Part shown: positions 21,748-33,433 of the stretch, piece after piece
How positions within the stretch are numbered: the first letter of the stretch is position 1
Layout: each line of letters starts with the position of its first letter
Assembly: GCA_963920575.1 (NCBI GenBank)
Contig: OY986973.1
Coordinates: 11,291,395-11,355,394, forward strand
Reading direction: 5' to 3'
Origin: Narthecium ossifragum
Taxonomy: Eukaryota > Streptophyta > Magnoliopsida > Dioscoreales > Nartheciaceae
Length of the DNA stretch: 64,000 nucleotides
Made by a program: the position numbers and the translations under genes
Notes under the pieces: model-generated
What the model saw: the letters and a program-made list of their open reading frames with translations, nothing else
The model's database searches: none
What the model was told of the DNA's origin: nothing

Positions 21748-23981
21748 TGTGAGGACCCATCCCTCCCCTCCTGTGGCTCGTTGTGGACCGCAAGAGCAAT
21801 TTGGTAAATTGCACCTTGTCGGCTAGTTTCACACTCGCGCGTGTGCACACACTGACCATGTTTGTGGTAATGCTTGCTTAGAATGGCTAGGGCGACCCGG
21901 GATCGAAAGATCCGGGCTTGGGCTTGAGTTTTGGCCGAAGTCTAGCTTTCTGGACAAAGGGGATCGATCCTCTCTAGCTAAGAGATCGATCTCCTTGTGC
22001 CAAAAAGTCAAACCCATTCTGGCAAGAAAGATCGATCTCTTCTCAAAGGGAGATCGATCTCCCTTATGTCGGTTTGTTTGCCTATAAAGCAAACGATATC
22101 GTTATCCTTTGATTTTTTTGGGTTTTTCGAGATTTAAGCCGCGTTCTTGCTGGATCTGAGCTCGTTTGAGGAAGATCTAAGGCCTAGCTGCTTGGATTTA
22201 AGCCGCTCTTACTCCGGTAGGGATTCCTACCTACTCTTATTTCGGGGTTTTGAGTTTTCCGGTTTGATTCATGTTCTTTTGTTTAGATCTCTCTGTATAC
22301 ATGGTTATTCCTCGTGTTTTCACCGGTTTTGGACTTGTGGGATCTTGATCTATCAGATCCCATATTTTGGTTATGTTTGGATGTGTTTTCCGGCGGTATT
22401 CCTCGCCGGAAGTACACAGGAGAACCCATCCGGATTGATCCCGTTTGAGGAGGGATCGATCCCTTATGGTATGTCACGCCCAGCCCGAACGGGATCGATC
22501 CCCTTGAGAAGGGAGATCGATCCCTTGGTGGCTGGCGGCGGTGAGTCCCAGGTCACGAGGAAGATCGATCCCTCTAGAGGAGAAGATCGATCTCCTTGAG
22601 TTGACAGGGACGGTTTCTCCCGAAGTGCTAAGGAGATCGATCCCCTTGAGAAGGGAGATCGATCCCTTAGTGGCTGAAGGGTGTTTTGAAGTGGGTTTTT
22701 GCCCGCGGGGCTTTGTATGACAGTTTTCTTTACTGTCTTCATACCTGGAACATACGATTAAGCATGTTAGCTCTATAATAGGGCAGTGGTGAACCAGGGG
22801 AGTGATGACTCCTGGGATTGTGTAGAATAAGCGGGCGGGTAGCCCTACAGCTTTCCATAGCCTTGCATGCCGCCGTGCGCCGAGGGCTCTATCTGCTATA
22901 TTTGTGAGCTGTTGTTTACGGGGTTGTTTCCCGGTGCAGGTGTTGTGGTGGACTGCTGGAAGTTGGTGGTGGTACCACTGCAGCAGTCCCTAGACCTTAA
23001 ATATTTGTTCACCACCCCGGGCCGGCAGGGTGCTGTGCCCAGACCCTGTATTTATATTATCACATTCTGTTGCATGCTTATATGTATTTATCCTGCGCAT
23101 GTTCATAGCATGCATTGTGTTGTGCACTAGTTGCATCTGTTTAGGGCGTTGCCGATCCGGGGCTTCCGGGTAGCCCGGATCTATCTCTTAGGACCGTTGC
23201 GGGTAGCTTGGTCCAGGACTCGATTGTAGTATTCAGTCGTTTTCGATGATAGGGTAGATAATTGGAATACTGATGTGCTTGATGTTTAGAGGTCGTGTCG
23301 GTCTCGAGCCAAGTCGTGGTGTAGCCGGTACCCAGTCCTTCTTGAACTCTTGGGTGGCAAGTGTGACTACCCAGCGGTGCTATCCGCCAACAGTGCCCAG
23401 GATCCTGTTGTGAGTTGGCAGTGCCGTTTCCTGCCTTACTGAGTGTGACCCAGTGTGTGACCAGTTCGCTGGAAGACCATGACTGGGGCTCTCAGGGGCA
23501 TCCGGTGGGGTTATGGGACCCCTGTGATACACCTAGGCTTTGCTTGGGGGCGACACTGTTGTGTTTCCTCCCTTGTGAGTGTCGTAGTGTAGTGTCCCTG
23601 CTGAGCTTAGTGCTCACTCCTACCCGGGCTGCGTTTTGCAGGTGCTGGCGCGAGCTCTTCTTCGGTCGCCCCTACCGGGCAGGTCTTTGGTGACGTGGCG
23701 GCGTCTGGCGGTGCTTGAGAGGTGGCGATCATACCGTTTTACCCTTTTTGTTTAGATAGTCTCCTACGGGAGTGATAAATGTATAATTTCCCTGTTGAGG
23801 TTTTGTATCTATTTCAGTTCCAGTGTTTGAGGTTTGTAATTGTTGTTAATACAGGATGATTATGACTTGTTAGGGTAACCACTACGATTAGAGGGAAACC
23901 TCGTCAAAATTTTCCGCAGTAGATTAGGTTCCGGTTCGTATCGCCCGGCCCGGTTGGGCCTACGCGGGTCGGGGCGCGACA
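21748..23981 (+). mobile_element. Tekay-like element, 3' LTR (family A), 2234 bp
   Basis: Starts TGTGAGGACCC and ends GGGGCGCGACA, followed by the target duplication CATCA. It is colinear with the 5' LTR, with scattered substitutions and few small indels. TATA box at 22083-22089, U3 palindrome at 21796-21812, U5 block at 23577-23641. Confidence 0.92.
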
Positions 23982-23986
23982 CATCA
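23982..23986. repeat. Target site duplication CATCA (right)
   Basis: Exact copy of 12146-12150. Rejoining gives the Athila LTR end followed by the Athila polypurine tract. Confidence 0.9.
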
Positions 23987-25590
23987 CAGCCCCAACTTAC
24001 ACTTTGCTAGTCCTTGAGTGAAGAAAATATATAAGAAACCAATAAATCTAACTAGCCACTTTCGTAGGTCTCACAATTGCACTTAGCATGTGTAACAAGC
24101 CTTTCGACTCCTGGATTACCCCAGTGGAGTAGTTATAGTCTCCTGAGGGTTTTCAGGGATGACGCCTACAAACATCTATACATTCCCTTGAATATATCTT
24201 TAGAAATCGATTATAATATTCATCAACTCTAATGCATGAAATAGAAATATTATCCATGAATATACCCTTCAACTCATAATCACATAAAAATATAGTAAAT
24301 CAAAACATGACATAACATATTTCCAACACTTCAACATATTTAATCAAGATTAAAAATAATTTTTAACACTTCTGTGTGTGAATAGGATTTCACATGCTTC
24401 AGAGTATCAATTATATCTAAACACTTCAACCATTTTAGATCACAATCATAGGAAAGTACATATCTTCCAGTTATTACATAGCAATATCTGTTTATTTTTT
24501 TCTTTTTTTTCAGGAATTTCAACCGTTTTACGCGAACAACACACCTTGTTAGGCACCTTACCCGGTTACTAAGTATGAAACCCTTCTTTTTTTCTTTAGA
24601 AATCTCAACCGTTTTACGCAAACACCACACTGGTTAGGCACACTACCCGATTACTAAGTTGAAAATCCATTTTTTTTGCAAACTCAGATAATTGCATGTG
24701 TTCATATATTTTCTGTGCCGTGACATAGAATTCTAAATCTATCCTAATATCATGCTTAGAATCTAATATCAACCCTTTAACATGTGAAAGTGAACATGTG
24801 TATTAGGATATGTCAAGTTATCATTAAATCATAGTAAAAGTATTGAAGTATATAAATAGTGTCACGCATAACAAAAATTTACTATCCCTTATACGACATA
24901 CAAGTCTCAGAATAATTCAAAAGATAAATTTCTAAAACGAGCATTTTTATCAAATCATATCATAATTTCATCCTTTTGACGTATTTCAAGGGATGTATAA
25001 TTGTCCTCAGTTACACTACGACATAAAAATAAAGCAAGGAAAAAGGGTAGAGATCACCATAATATCACGCCATAGGTAGTTGGCCCGCATGGAAGACGAT
25101 CACCACACAACCCACAAGAAGAATACGTCGCTATTGAATAAATTCATGTCTCTAGAAGATACAAAAAAAAAATATGCTCATAAAAATCACCATGTTAAAT
25201 GAGAGACATATATAAAGACCGAAGAATAACCCCCTGATCGAGCTATAGACGATTTGCAAAATTCGCCCCTCAATGAGTTCCAAAGGGACACCTGCCATAA
25301 AATACCTTTTCAAAAGATCAAATATAATCAAATGAAAAATATAGCCAATGAAAAGCTAAAAGGTATAAAGGAAATAATTGGCAGAAAATCCTTTGTATTT
25401 ATTTAGCATAAAACTATGATGAGCCAACATCTACATGAATCCAAATATAAAATATAAAATATAATCCAAAAGAAAAATAAAAGCTCACTACACTAGCATC
25501 TCTATAACAAACCATCTCACCACGATAAAAGAAAACCTAGAAAAGCAATCAACCAAAAAGAGAGTCCTAAAGAAGCAAAATTAGCAACAC
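23987..25590 (-). other. Athila 3' untranslated region with polypurine tract
   Basis: On the minus strand this is the long non-coding stretch between the extra frame and the 3' LTR. Its end (minus-strand AAGTTGGGGCTG, at 23987-23998) abuts the LTR and is the likely plus-strand priming tract. A tandem duplication of about 90 bp lies at 24510-24660; both copies contain CAACCGTTTTACGC and TTACTAAGT. No protein is recognised. Confidence 0.65.
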
Positions 25591-25752
25591 TCCTCAGTCA
25601 TAATCCATCTCATCCTCACTGTCTTCGTCTTCAGAGGCATAATCACTAGGCATCGGGGTCGACGGACGGTCAGGGTCATCTGATGCATATGGTGAATCAG
25701 GAGGCGTCAGAACGGCAGGATTAATGAGAGAACGTGGAGGCACGACGAGCTT

Positions 25753-26109
25753 TTAACCGTCGGGACTCTCAAAGGAGACCCAGGCATCGTCAAGATTTGG
25801 AGCATGCTGAATATCATAAACGACGCAGGCAAATAAATCCGCTGGAGGTAACGGCCCATAGAACTCAACACCATTAGGATAGGCATCAGGGGAATCAACA
25901 GGTGCAGCGGATTCAGAAAGAACTCTAGGTGGTAAGCATAAAACCGTTGGTGGCGATGGTGGTGTCGGGGAATCGGCAATGCTCATCGAGTCATCGTCGG
26001 AGGAGAACCACGATGCTTGTGACATTGGAGATCCAGGTGCGAAGTCGGACATCGGGGAGTGGGGCAGACTATCATTAGAATAGTAGGAGGATTGGCTCAA
26101 TCGAGACAT
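25753..26109 (-). CDS. Extra open frame downstream of Athila pol, Ser/Pro/Asp-rich, unknown function
   Basis: A 118-residue frame on the element's sense strand, between pol and the 3' LTR. The N-terminal half is rich in Ser, Pro and Asp (MSRLSQSSYYSNDS, then FSSDDDSMS); the C-terminal half is more ordinary (EFYGPLPPADLF, DDAWVSFESPDG). There is no signal peptide, membrane segment or cysteine pattern, so it does not look like the env-like frame described for some Athila elements. It could be a captured fragment or a chance frame. I do not recognise it. Confidence 0.35.
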   Translation of the reverse strand: MSRLSQSSYYSNDSLPHSPMSDFAPGSPMSQASWFSSDDDSMSIADSPTPPSPPTVLCLPPRVLSESAAPVDSPDAYPNGVEFYGPLPPADLFACVVYDIQHAPNLDDAWVSFESPDG

Positions 26110-26395
26110 CTCAGAATTCAGTTATCTGGCTAGGTGGTAGAAGACAAAGGGTAGAGGTGATCGACGATGGTCACGACGGGGATGCAGAGGAAGGAACAGA
26201 GCAGGAACTAGATGATGGAGCAAGGGTGATGATCAAAGAGGAAGAGATACCCTAGGAAGTCAGGAACGAGCGGATTTAAATAGAGGATGAACTAAAATTT
26301 GAGTTAGAGTAGGAAAACGATTAGGAGTACATTAAAATCCGATAGCAGGTCCGCTCGAGCAGGAAAAAAAAAATAATGTTGGCGGTCAATCCGAC

Positions 26396-26660
26396 GATCG
26401 AGTGTGGGAGGGGGTGATCTTGGGACACTAAGGCAACGGTCGACCATGAGATGAGAAAATAAGCCGACTGTCGACCATGAGATGAGAAAATAAGCCGACG
26501 GTCGATGCGACGGTCGGTCGGTCGGTCAATCGACCGTGGCTGATAGGATTTTTGTTGAGGAGGTGACGGTCGATCGTTGCATCGACCCTGCGAAGCCTTT
26601 TTCATGACAGAGGCTCACGATCGATGCAACGGTCGATGCGACGGTCGACCGTGATCCAGG
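26396..26660 (-). repeat. GGTCGACC-rich module, copy 1 (downstream of Athila pol)
   Basis: Dense in CGGTCGATG, GGTCGACCGT and ATCGACCGT words, with GGTCGGTCGGTCGG at 26513-26526. The right part (about 26563-26660) is homologous to 31703-31840 and 49618-49745, sharing CCCTGCGAAG and TGACAGA between the boxes. The module makes long imperfect hairpins. Confidence 0.7.
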
Positions 26661-26796
26661 AATTTCGATTTTCTAAATAATAGGAGTATTTTTAAATGAA
26701 AATCAAGGAAAATCATGGAAAAATCGAAAACAAAACAAGGAAAAATCCTAAAAATCAAAGAAAATTAGGAAAAGCTAAGGAAAAATCATAAAACTG

Positions 26797-26817
26797 GGTT
26801 GCCTCCCAGGAAGTGTG
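26797..26817 (-). other. Conserved post-pol motif of Athila elements
   Basis: The minus-strand CTTCCTGGGAGGCAACCCAG follows the pol stop. GGGAGGCAACCCA is a well-known conserved block just after pol in Athila-type elements and forms a small hairpin (TGGG/CCCA). Its role is not established. Confidence 0.6.
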
Positions 26818-26853
26818 TAATTTTACGTCTTTCGCTAGACGCCTCAAAGAAGT

Positions 26854-29800
26854 TTAGTTATAGCACGGATCCGTCAGCTCGACGGACTCAACCACCTCAC
26901 CATGAACGATATCCTCCACATAATGCTTTAATCTATGCCCATTAACAGTGAAAGTTTCATTCGTGTGTGGATGTCGAATCTCTATAGCACCATGTGTAAA
27001 TACTCTATTTATAATAAAAGGCCCAGACCATCTAGAACGTAATTTACCTGGGAAAATACGCAATCTAATCTAGCATTGAAAAGCCAAACTTTCTGCCCGA
27101 CATCAAAAGTCCTCCTTGAAATGTGTTTATCATGGAAGGCCTTCGTTTTATCTTTATAAATTTTGGAATTCAAATATGCTTCATTGCGAATTTCCTCAAG
27201 TTCACATAAACTGAGTTTCCTTTGTGTTGTGATGGCATTAGCATCAGTATTTAGCTTTTTAATGGCCCATATAGCTCGATGTTCTAATTCTACGGGCAAA
27301 TAACAAGGTTTACCAAACACTAATCTGTATGGGGATATAGCAATAGGCGTTTTATAAGCCGTCCTATAAGCCCACAGTGCATCATCTAGATAAGTGGCCC
27401 AATCGGCGCGATCAATACAAACGGTTTTCTCTAACATGCGTTTTATTTCCCTATTAGAAAGTTTGACTTGACCACTGGTCTGTGGATGATAGGGAGTGGC
27501 TACTTTATGTGTGATAGAATACCTTCGAAGGAGGGAATCAAAATGTTGATTATTAAAATGAGAACCACCATCGCTAATGATTGCATGGGGACAACCAAAT
27601 CGAGAAAAGATGTTACTTTGAAGAAATTTAATCACGACTTTATGATCATTCGATTTGGTGGCTATAACTTTTACCAATTTAGAAACATAGTCAATAGCTA
27701 CAAGAATATATATTGAAAACCAAAAGAAGATGGAAAGGGACCCATGAAATCAATACCCCAGATATCAATAATATCAGCAACTAAAATCAGGGTCAGAGGC
27801 ATCTCATTCCTACGAAATATATTTCCAATTTTCTGACATCGAATGCAGGATTGGCAAAAATTATGAGAATCCTTAAAAATTATAGGCCAATAAAATCCAC
27901 TTTGTAAAAGTTTTGCAGCGGTTTTCTTTCCTGAGAAATGACCACCACATGCATGTGTATGACAGAAAGTGAGAATATCATGAACTTCAGACTCGGGCAC
28001 ACACCTACGGATAACTTGGTCAGAACAATGCTTAAATAACTCAGGGTCTTCCCATATATAATATTTAATCTGAGAGAAGAATCTCTCTTTGGCATTTTTA
28101 GACCAAGAGTCAGGAAGCTTGCCGGAAAATTAACTATATGTGCAAACCAAGGCTGTGAAAGATGAGTCACCTGAAAGAGATGCTCATCGGGAAAAAAAGT
28201 ATTAACATGAGTGTTATCAAGAATATGTTCCAACGGAAGGTGAGACAAGTGATCAACAACTACATTTTCTGAACCTTTCTTATTCCTAATCTCTAGATCA
28301 AATTCTTGCAAAAGTAAGATCCATCGAATCAGTCGAGGTTTGGCATCCTTTTTAGCTAAAAGATATCACAGAGCTGCATGATTTGTATAGATAAGGATTT
28401 TGGAACCTAGGAGGTAGGGAAGGAATTTTTCCAATGCAAAAATTATTGTTAATAATTCCTTCTCCGTAGTCGTATAATTTAATTGAGATTCAGAGAGGGT
28501 CTTACTGGCATAATAAATCACATATGGAATTTTATTTACTCATTGGCCTAAAACAGCTCCTATGGCAGAATCAGAAGCGTCACACATAAGTACAAAAGGT
28601 AGAGAATAATCAGGGGCATGAACGATAGGTGTGGTAGACAGTAAATCACGAATGGTCTTGAAAGCAGTCAAACATGCATCATTGAAAACAAAGGGGACAT
28701 CCTTGGCTAGTAATTCACACAAGGGTCGTGCAATTTTAGAAAAATCTTTGATGAATCGGCGATAGAATCCAGCATGACTTACAAAAGAACGAATTTGATG
28801 CACAGATGAAGGTGGCGGTAATTTGGCAATTAACTCGACTTTAGCTCTATCAACCTCTATACCCTGTTTTGAAACAATGTGACCTAACACTATTCCTTCT
28901 TGAACCATAAAGTGACTCTTTTCCCAACTAAGAACAAGATTGGTTTCAATGCATCGATCAAGAACTTTAGAAAGATTGTCTAAACAAGATTCGAAAGAAT
29001 TTCCAAAGACAGAAAAATCATCCATGAACACTTCTAAGAATTTGTTAATCATGACAGAGAAGATGGCCATCATGCACCTTTGAAAAGTTGCAGGTGCATT
29101 ACAAAGACCAAAAGGCATCCTACGGTAAGCAAAAGTACCAAAAAGGCATGTGAAAGTAGTCTTGTCTTGGTCTTGAGGATCGACTGCAACTTGGTTATAC
29201 CCTGAATATCCATCTAGAAAATAATAATAACTCTGCCCGGAAAGTCTTTCTAAGATTTGATCAATAAAAGGTAAAGGAAAATTATCTTTCCTAGCCAAGG
29301 CATTAAGTTTCCTATAATCAATACAAACACGCCATCCCCTGGTCTGGCGCATTGGGATTTGATCACCGTTCTCATTTTCTACAACTGTTAAGCCAGATTT
29401 CATAGGGACGACTTGTGTAGGGCTGACCCACTGGCTATCAAAAATTGGGTAAATAATACATGCATCTAAAAGTTTCACCACTTCTTTCTTCACCACCTCT
29501 TTCATATTAGGATTAAGGTGGCATTGCATTTCCCTAACGGCTTTAGATTCATCCTCGAGATGAATCTTATGCATGCAAATAGAAGGGTCAATGCCTTTCA
29601 AATCATCCACTGACCAACCTATGGCTTTCCTATGTTGCTGCAGAAATTCTATAAGTTGACTCTCTTGATCGTTTGAAAGTGAGGAAGAGATGATAACGGG
29701 AAGAGAGGAATCTGACCCTAGGAAAACATATTTCAGCATTATAGGCAATGGTTTTAATTCTAAATCAGGTGGTGCTTCCAGTGAAGAAGGTGCAGGAGTA

Positions 29801-30144
29801 GAAGAGAGAGGTGGAAAGGGTTCAACCATCCAAGAAACCGTTTCAATCTTCATTGTGTCAAGATCGATTGATAGGGCGTCCGGCATATTGATCGGTGTAT
29901 CTGAGATGTGTGTTTTTATGTCATCTTTCGATTGTGCAGTTTCTAAATTAATATCATCATCACTATCAGAGTCATAATCATGCAGACTATCAGATAATTC
30001 ATCAGAAATCATGGCATGTGATCTATCATCAATACATTCAGTCAAAATATCGACATTATAACATTCATCATCTTGCTCAGGCAAACATGCAGTTTTAAAA
30101 ATATTTAATTTAACATGCATATGTCCAAAGGAAACATCCATCAC
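26854..30144 (-). pseudogene. Athila pol: RT, RNase H, integrase, decayed
   Basis: RT is open from 30144 to 28540 with IDYRKLN, FLDGYSGYNQ, FAYRRMPFGLCNAPATFQ and the catalytic VFMDDFSVFG. A TGA follows GAVLGQ at the RT/RNase H boundary. RNase H (28539-27880) keeps YASKTLSESQLNY and TTTEKELL but has a second TGA and a frameshift near 28130. Integrase (28000-26854) keeps the zinc-binding HTHACGG...CQSCIRCQ, Asp in GIDFMGPFP, and Asp in ISDGGSHF. The catalytic Glu is Lys: [10 protein letters not shown], codon at 27462-27464. A frameshift near 27060 separates the C-terminal [15 protein letters not shown] end. The copy is not functional. Confidence 0.9.
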
Positions 30145-30150
30145 ACCAGT

Positions 30151-30753
30151 TCAATAATTTATGCAGGCATTAGCAGTGGCGAAAAAGGGACGTCCTAGAA
30201 TAATGGGTATAGTCTTTTTACAGTGGACAGCGGGTTCTATATCTAAGACAACAAAGTCAACAGGAAAGAAGAAATTATCCACTTTGACTAAAACACCTTC
30301 TAAGATACCTCTAGGTGTCTTAATGGACCTATCAGCTAATTGCAAGATCACTGGTGTTTGTTTAAGTTCTCCCATCCCAAATTCCATATAAAGGTAATAT
30401 GGCATATGGTTAACACTGGCACCTAAATCAAGAAGGGCACCATCAATATGGTAGTCTCCTATATAACAAGGTATGGTAGGGGTATCAGGATCTTTCAGTT
30501 TGGGAGGTGTATCATATTTCAAAATCGAACTGACTTGCTCGGTAAGAAAGATCTTTTTAGAAACTTTGGATTTGGCCTGACGTTTATGGGTACACAGATC
30601 CTTAAGAAATTTGGCATAAGAAGGAATCTGTCTAATGGCATCAAGCAAAGGTATGTTGATATTGACTTGCTTAAAGGTTTCAAGGATTTCTTCGGTAGTT
30701 TTTCGGTATTTTATGGTTGAAGAAGGATCCTTAAGGGCTACAGGAAAAGGCAC
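30151..30753 (-). pseudogene. Athila protease region
   Basis: An open frame of 200 residues with the retropepsin core ALLDLGASVN and the flap-side stretch ILEGVLVKVDNFFFPVDF, ending RPFFATANACINY at TGA. The Asp of the D-L-G-A motif is present. In intact Athila elements the frame runs on into RT, so the TGA at 30151-30153 is a nonsense change between protease and RT. Upstream it overlaps the end of the gag frame. Confidence 0.82.
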
Positions 30754-31640
30754 TTTAGGAATATATTTAGCTGGATCAGGCTCTCTAGAATCAGATGGGC
30801 CAGTATCAGGTGAAAAATAAGAAGCATTTGGGATGGATGATTGATCGTCGGATCGAGTGTTTGATCATCCAGACTTACTGGTTCACCTATTTGATTATCC
30901 ACTGTTTTGCCACTTCTAAGGGTCACAACGGCTTTGGCACTCGCGAAATTTTGACTTTATACATAGTGCTGGCCTCTCGGGTTGGTGACAGATTGACTTG
31001 GTAAATGTCCATCCTCTCTTTTAGCCATGTTATTAGATAATTGCCTAACTTGTTTCTCTAATTCTGATACGGATTGAATCATTGAAGATAAGTTATTTTT
31101 CAACAAAGAGACATCACCTTTGAAGGTCGTCATTTCTTCCTTCATAGATGACATGTCCCTATTGATATCACCTCTCATCTCCAAAAGTGTACTCATGATA
31201 GAAGTCAAAGTGGGTTCATTAGATGGTTCAGCAGGAGAAGGCTGAGGTGTATTCTGCAGATAATGTGGAGGGTACCCAGGATTTGGATTTGCAGAAGGTC
31301 TTGGGGGTACTTGAAAGTAGAAGTATTGGATGTATTATTTTGTCCTTGAAAGTTACTTGATTGTTGTGGCTTCCAACTAAAATTGGGATGATTCCTCCAA
31401 CCTGGATTGTAGGTATTAGAATAAGGATTGTTTTAAGGTTTGGAAAAACCATAAGTTACATTAGCTTGTTCCTGAACAAAGTCAAGGAAATTGAGAGCCA
31501 AGTGACAATCAGTGATATAATTATCAGAGCTAATACAGAGGGCACAGGTCTCGTAAGAAGTGTGAGGCAATTGTTGTGTAAGAGTTTGACTTGTTTTCAA
31601 ATGATTTAAATCTGTAGTTAGGAGAGCTACTTGTGCGGAG
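30738..31640 (-). pseudogene. Athila gag, C-terminal part only
   Basis: The frame holds the zinc knuckle (CALCISSDNYITDC), a PNFSWKPQQSSNFQGQ stretch, a coiled-coil-like segment with EKQVRQLSNNMAKREDGHLPSQ, and the conserved VVTLRSGKTV at the gag/protease junction. It is broken into several frames by small indels and stops. The capsid-like N-terminal half, present in the other Athila copy at 62463-63376, is absent: the leader module runs directly into mid-gag near 31650. This copy is therefore gag-deleted. Confidence 0.8.
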
Positions 31641-31654
31641 AAACTTTGGAATTC

Positions 31655-31840
31655 ATAAATCTCAGGGTCGACCGTGGGACTGTGCAGCCTTACTTGAAGA
31701 TCGACGGTCGATCCTCGTATCTACCCTGAGAAGCTTTTTCCGTGACAGAGCCTCAAGGTCGATGCAGCGGTCAATGTCACGGTCGACCGTGGCTATCGTA
31801 GAGCACGACGGTCGATGTGGCGGTCGACCGCCCGTCTGCT
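31655..31840 (-). repeat. GGTCGACC-rich module, copy 2 (Athila leader)
   Basis: Words GGTCGACC at about 31668, 31782 and 31823 alternate with CGGTCGAT. The stretch 31703-31840 aligns with 26563-26660 and 49618-49745. It lies between the primer site and the remaining gag. Confidence 0.7.
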
Positions 31841-31974
31841 TCAAGGTAAAATCGTTCCAATGCTGCAAAAATTCAAAACAATTGTCAGAAAAATCCTAAA
31901 AAATGTAAAATAAAGTAATTAAAAATAAAAATATAACTATTTAGATCGATACTCCGTTGAAAATCAAAAGAAGT

Positions 31975-31992
31975 TCTCCGGCAACGACGCCA
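31975..31992 (-). other. Primer binding site, tRNA-Asp type (Athila)
   Basis: The minus-strand TGGCGTCGTTGCCGGAGA matches the usual Athila primer site TGGCGCCGTTGCCGGGGA with two changes and lies five bases inside the LTR. Confidence 0.85.
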
Positions 31993-31997
31993 AAAAT

Positions 31998-33433
31998 TGA
32001 TCGCTTACAAACGCGTCGTTAAAACGTTGCAAACTCAATCAAGAATAAAATTTATAAACCCTTATTCAAAATACTAAACTATGGGGTAGAATAGTGATGA
32101 AATAAGTGATCGAACCACAGGGAAAACTTTGATTACGAAGGAGAAATTAAAATTAAATCTCAGAACTCTAAACCTAGAGCGAAAAGGATTCATTTGGGTT
32201 TTAGAAACTTATTAATTAAAACTAATTTAAAAAAATGATATAAAAAGATTGAAATATATTAATGAGAGGGATTACTCAATCCACTTTAGTTTCACTTTCT
32301 GTATTCTCTAGTTATCCTCTTGTTTTCTTATCTAGAGATTATAGATTCATAGCTTCTTAAGCTTACATGAATCCCTAAAAGAAGGTGAGTGTTTTCCAAA
32401 GGCATATTTTATCTTCAATTAGCATAGATTGTCTTTGGAGTAACCTTAGCACAAACTACCATCACTAAGTATAAAATATCTCATCGGTTATTCACAAACC
32501 ACATAAAAACCATCCTATAGATCTTTACCATCAATCACCGAAATCAAGTAGGACTAAAAATACGTCAAGGAACTCTGTTCCCTCAACTCTTTTATCATTA
32601 AAACCAAATCTATAAGATCATGTCCAGAAAAAGAATACAATATTCAATTTGAAAAATACAAGAAATATCTATTAAAGCTTCATGAGATCCCTAAGTACAG
32701 AAATTAGACACTCATCTTTGTGATGGAAGCCATAGATTCGATGAAGAACGATTGGGATCCACGCTGCAACTCCATCTTCTCCAGAGAATCCTCCAAACCC
32801 TAATTCTCTCTTTTCTCTCTATGGGGACCTCCAATTTTCGGCCAGCAAACACCTTCTTATAGGTGTATTCCCGGAATTAGGGTTTTGGCTAAGTTGGACT
32901 CCTACTACAACTCGGATTCCTTGGATTACCTCCTGGTTGTCTTACTCCGGTCGAACCTAGGTCCAATCAAGCAAGAATCTGGAAATGTGTTAAAGATGAA
33001 AGATGTAGCTTAGGAAGCCTTCTGTCAGATCCCGAAGATTTCATAATATTCGAACTTATCTGGAGAATTTGGAGAATATGCTCCTGAAGGTTGATGGACC
33101 AGTTTTCCAACATCAGTTTATCTTCATTGTCTTCAAAACGAGTATTAATCTGCCAGGAATGTCGCAAAGTGTCCAACATGAATGTTGTTCGTCTTGATGT
33201 CTTCTAGAGGTCGTCCAGATTTCAGGAATTTAGAATTTATCCGGAGAATTTGACGAATTCTTTTCAAACTGCCAGCGGAGCGGAGTAATTTCCACATATT
33301 AGTCTGTTTCTGTATTTTCTAACTTGAATCTTCATTAAACCTGAAATCAACTAACAAACTATCAAATACAAACACTCTCGGGCTAACAAAGGTAAATTAA
33401 GGGGTTTAAGTATGAAAATTTAGTGACTCATCA
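31998..33433 (-). mobile_element. Athila element, 5' LTR, 1436 bp
   Basis: In plus coordinates it runs TGATCGCTTACAAACG to GTGACTCATCA, with TG...CA ends. It is homologous along its length to 10816-12150. The primer site adjoins its left edge, making it the 5' LTR of a minus-strand element. Confidence 0.88.

Larger units (their letters stand above)
12151..23981 (+). mobile_element. Complete Tekay/Del-type LTR retrotransposon with a nested solo LTR
   Basis: It has paired 2.2-kb LTRs (12151-14387 and 21748-23981), a tRNA-iMet primer site, gag, protease, RT, RNase H, integrase with a C-terminal chromodomain-like end, a polypurine tract, and an exact CATCA target duplication. Total length is 11,831 bp, of which 2322 bp is a later solo LTR plus its 5-bp duplication. 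RT and integrase motifs and the C-terminal VKVLW...EITWE segment point to the Tekay (Del) branch of chromoviruses. The LTR pair is nearly identical by eye, so insertion was recent compared with its neighbours. Gag and protease carry stops and a frameshift, so this copy cannot move by itself. Confidence 0.93.
10816..33433 (-). mobile_element. Athila-lineage LTR retrotransposon, interrupted by a Tekay-like element
   Basis: Read on the minus strand the order is LTR (33433-31998), tRNA-Asp-type primer site, leader, partial gag, protease, RT, RNase H, integrase, a serine-rich extra frame, long 3' untranslated region, polypurine tract and 3' LTR (12150-10816, running into the gap). The RT signature VFMDDFSVFG, the PBS and the GGGAGGCAACCCA motif after pol are Athila features. 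A complete 11.83-kb element (12151-23981) sits inside it. The two LTRs are similar but differ at several percent of positions by eye, so this is the older insertion. Coding parts are broken by frameshifts and stops. Confidence 0.9.
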
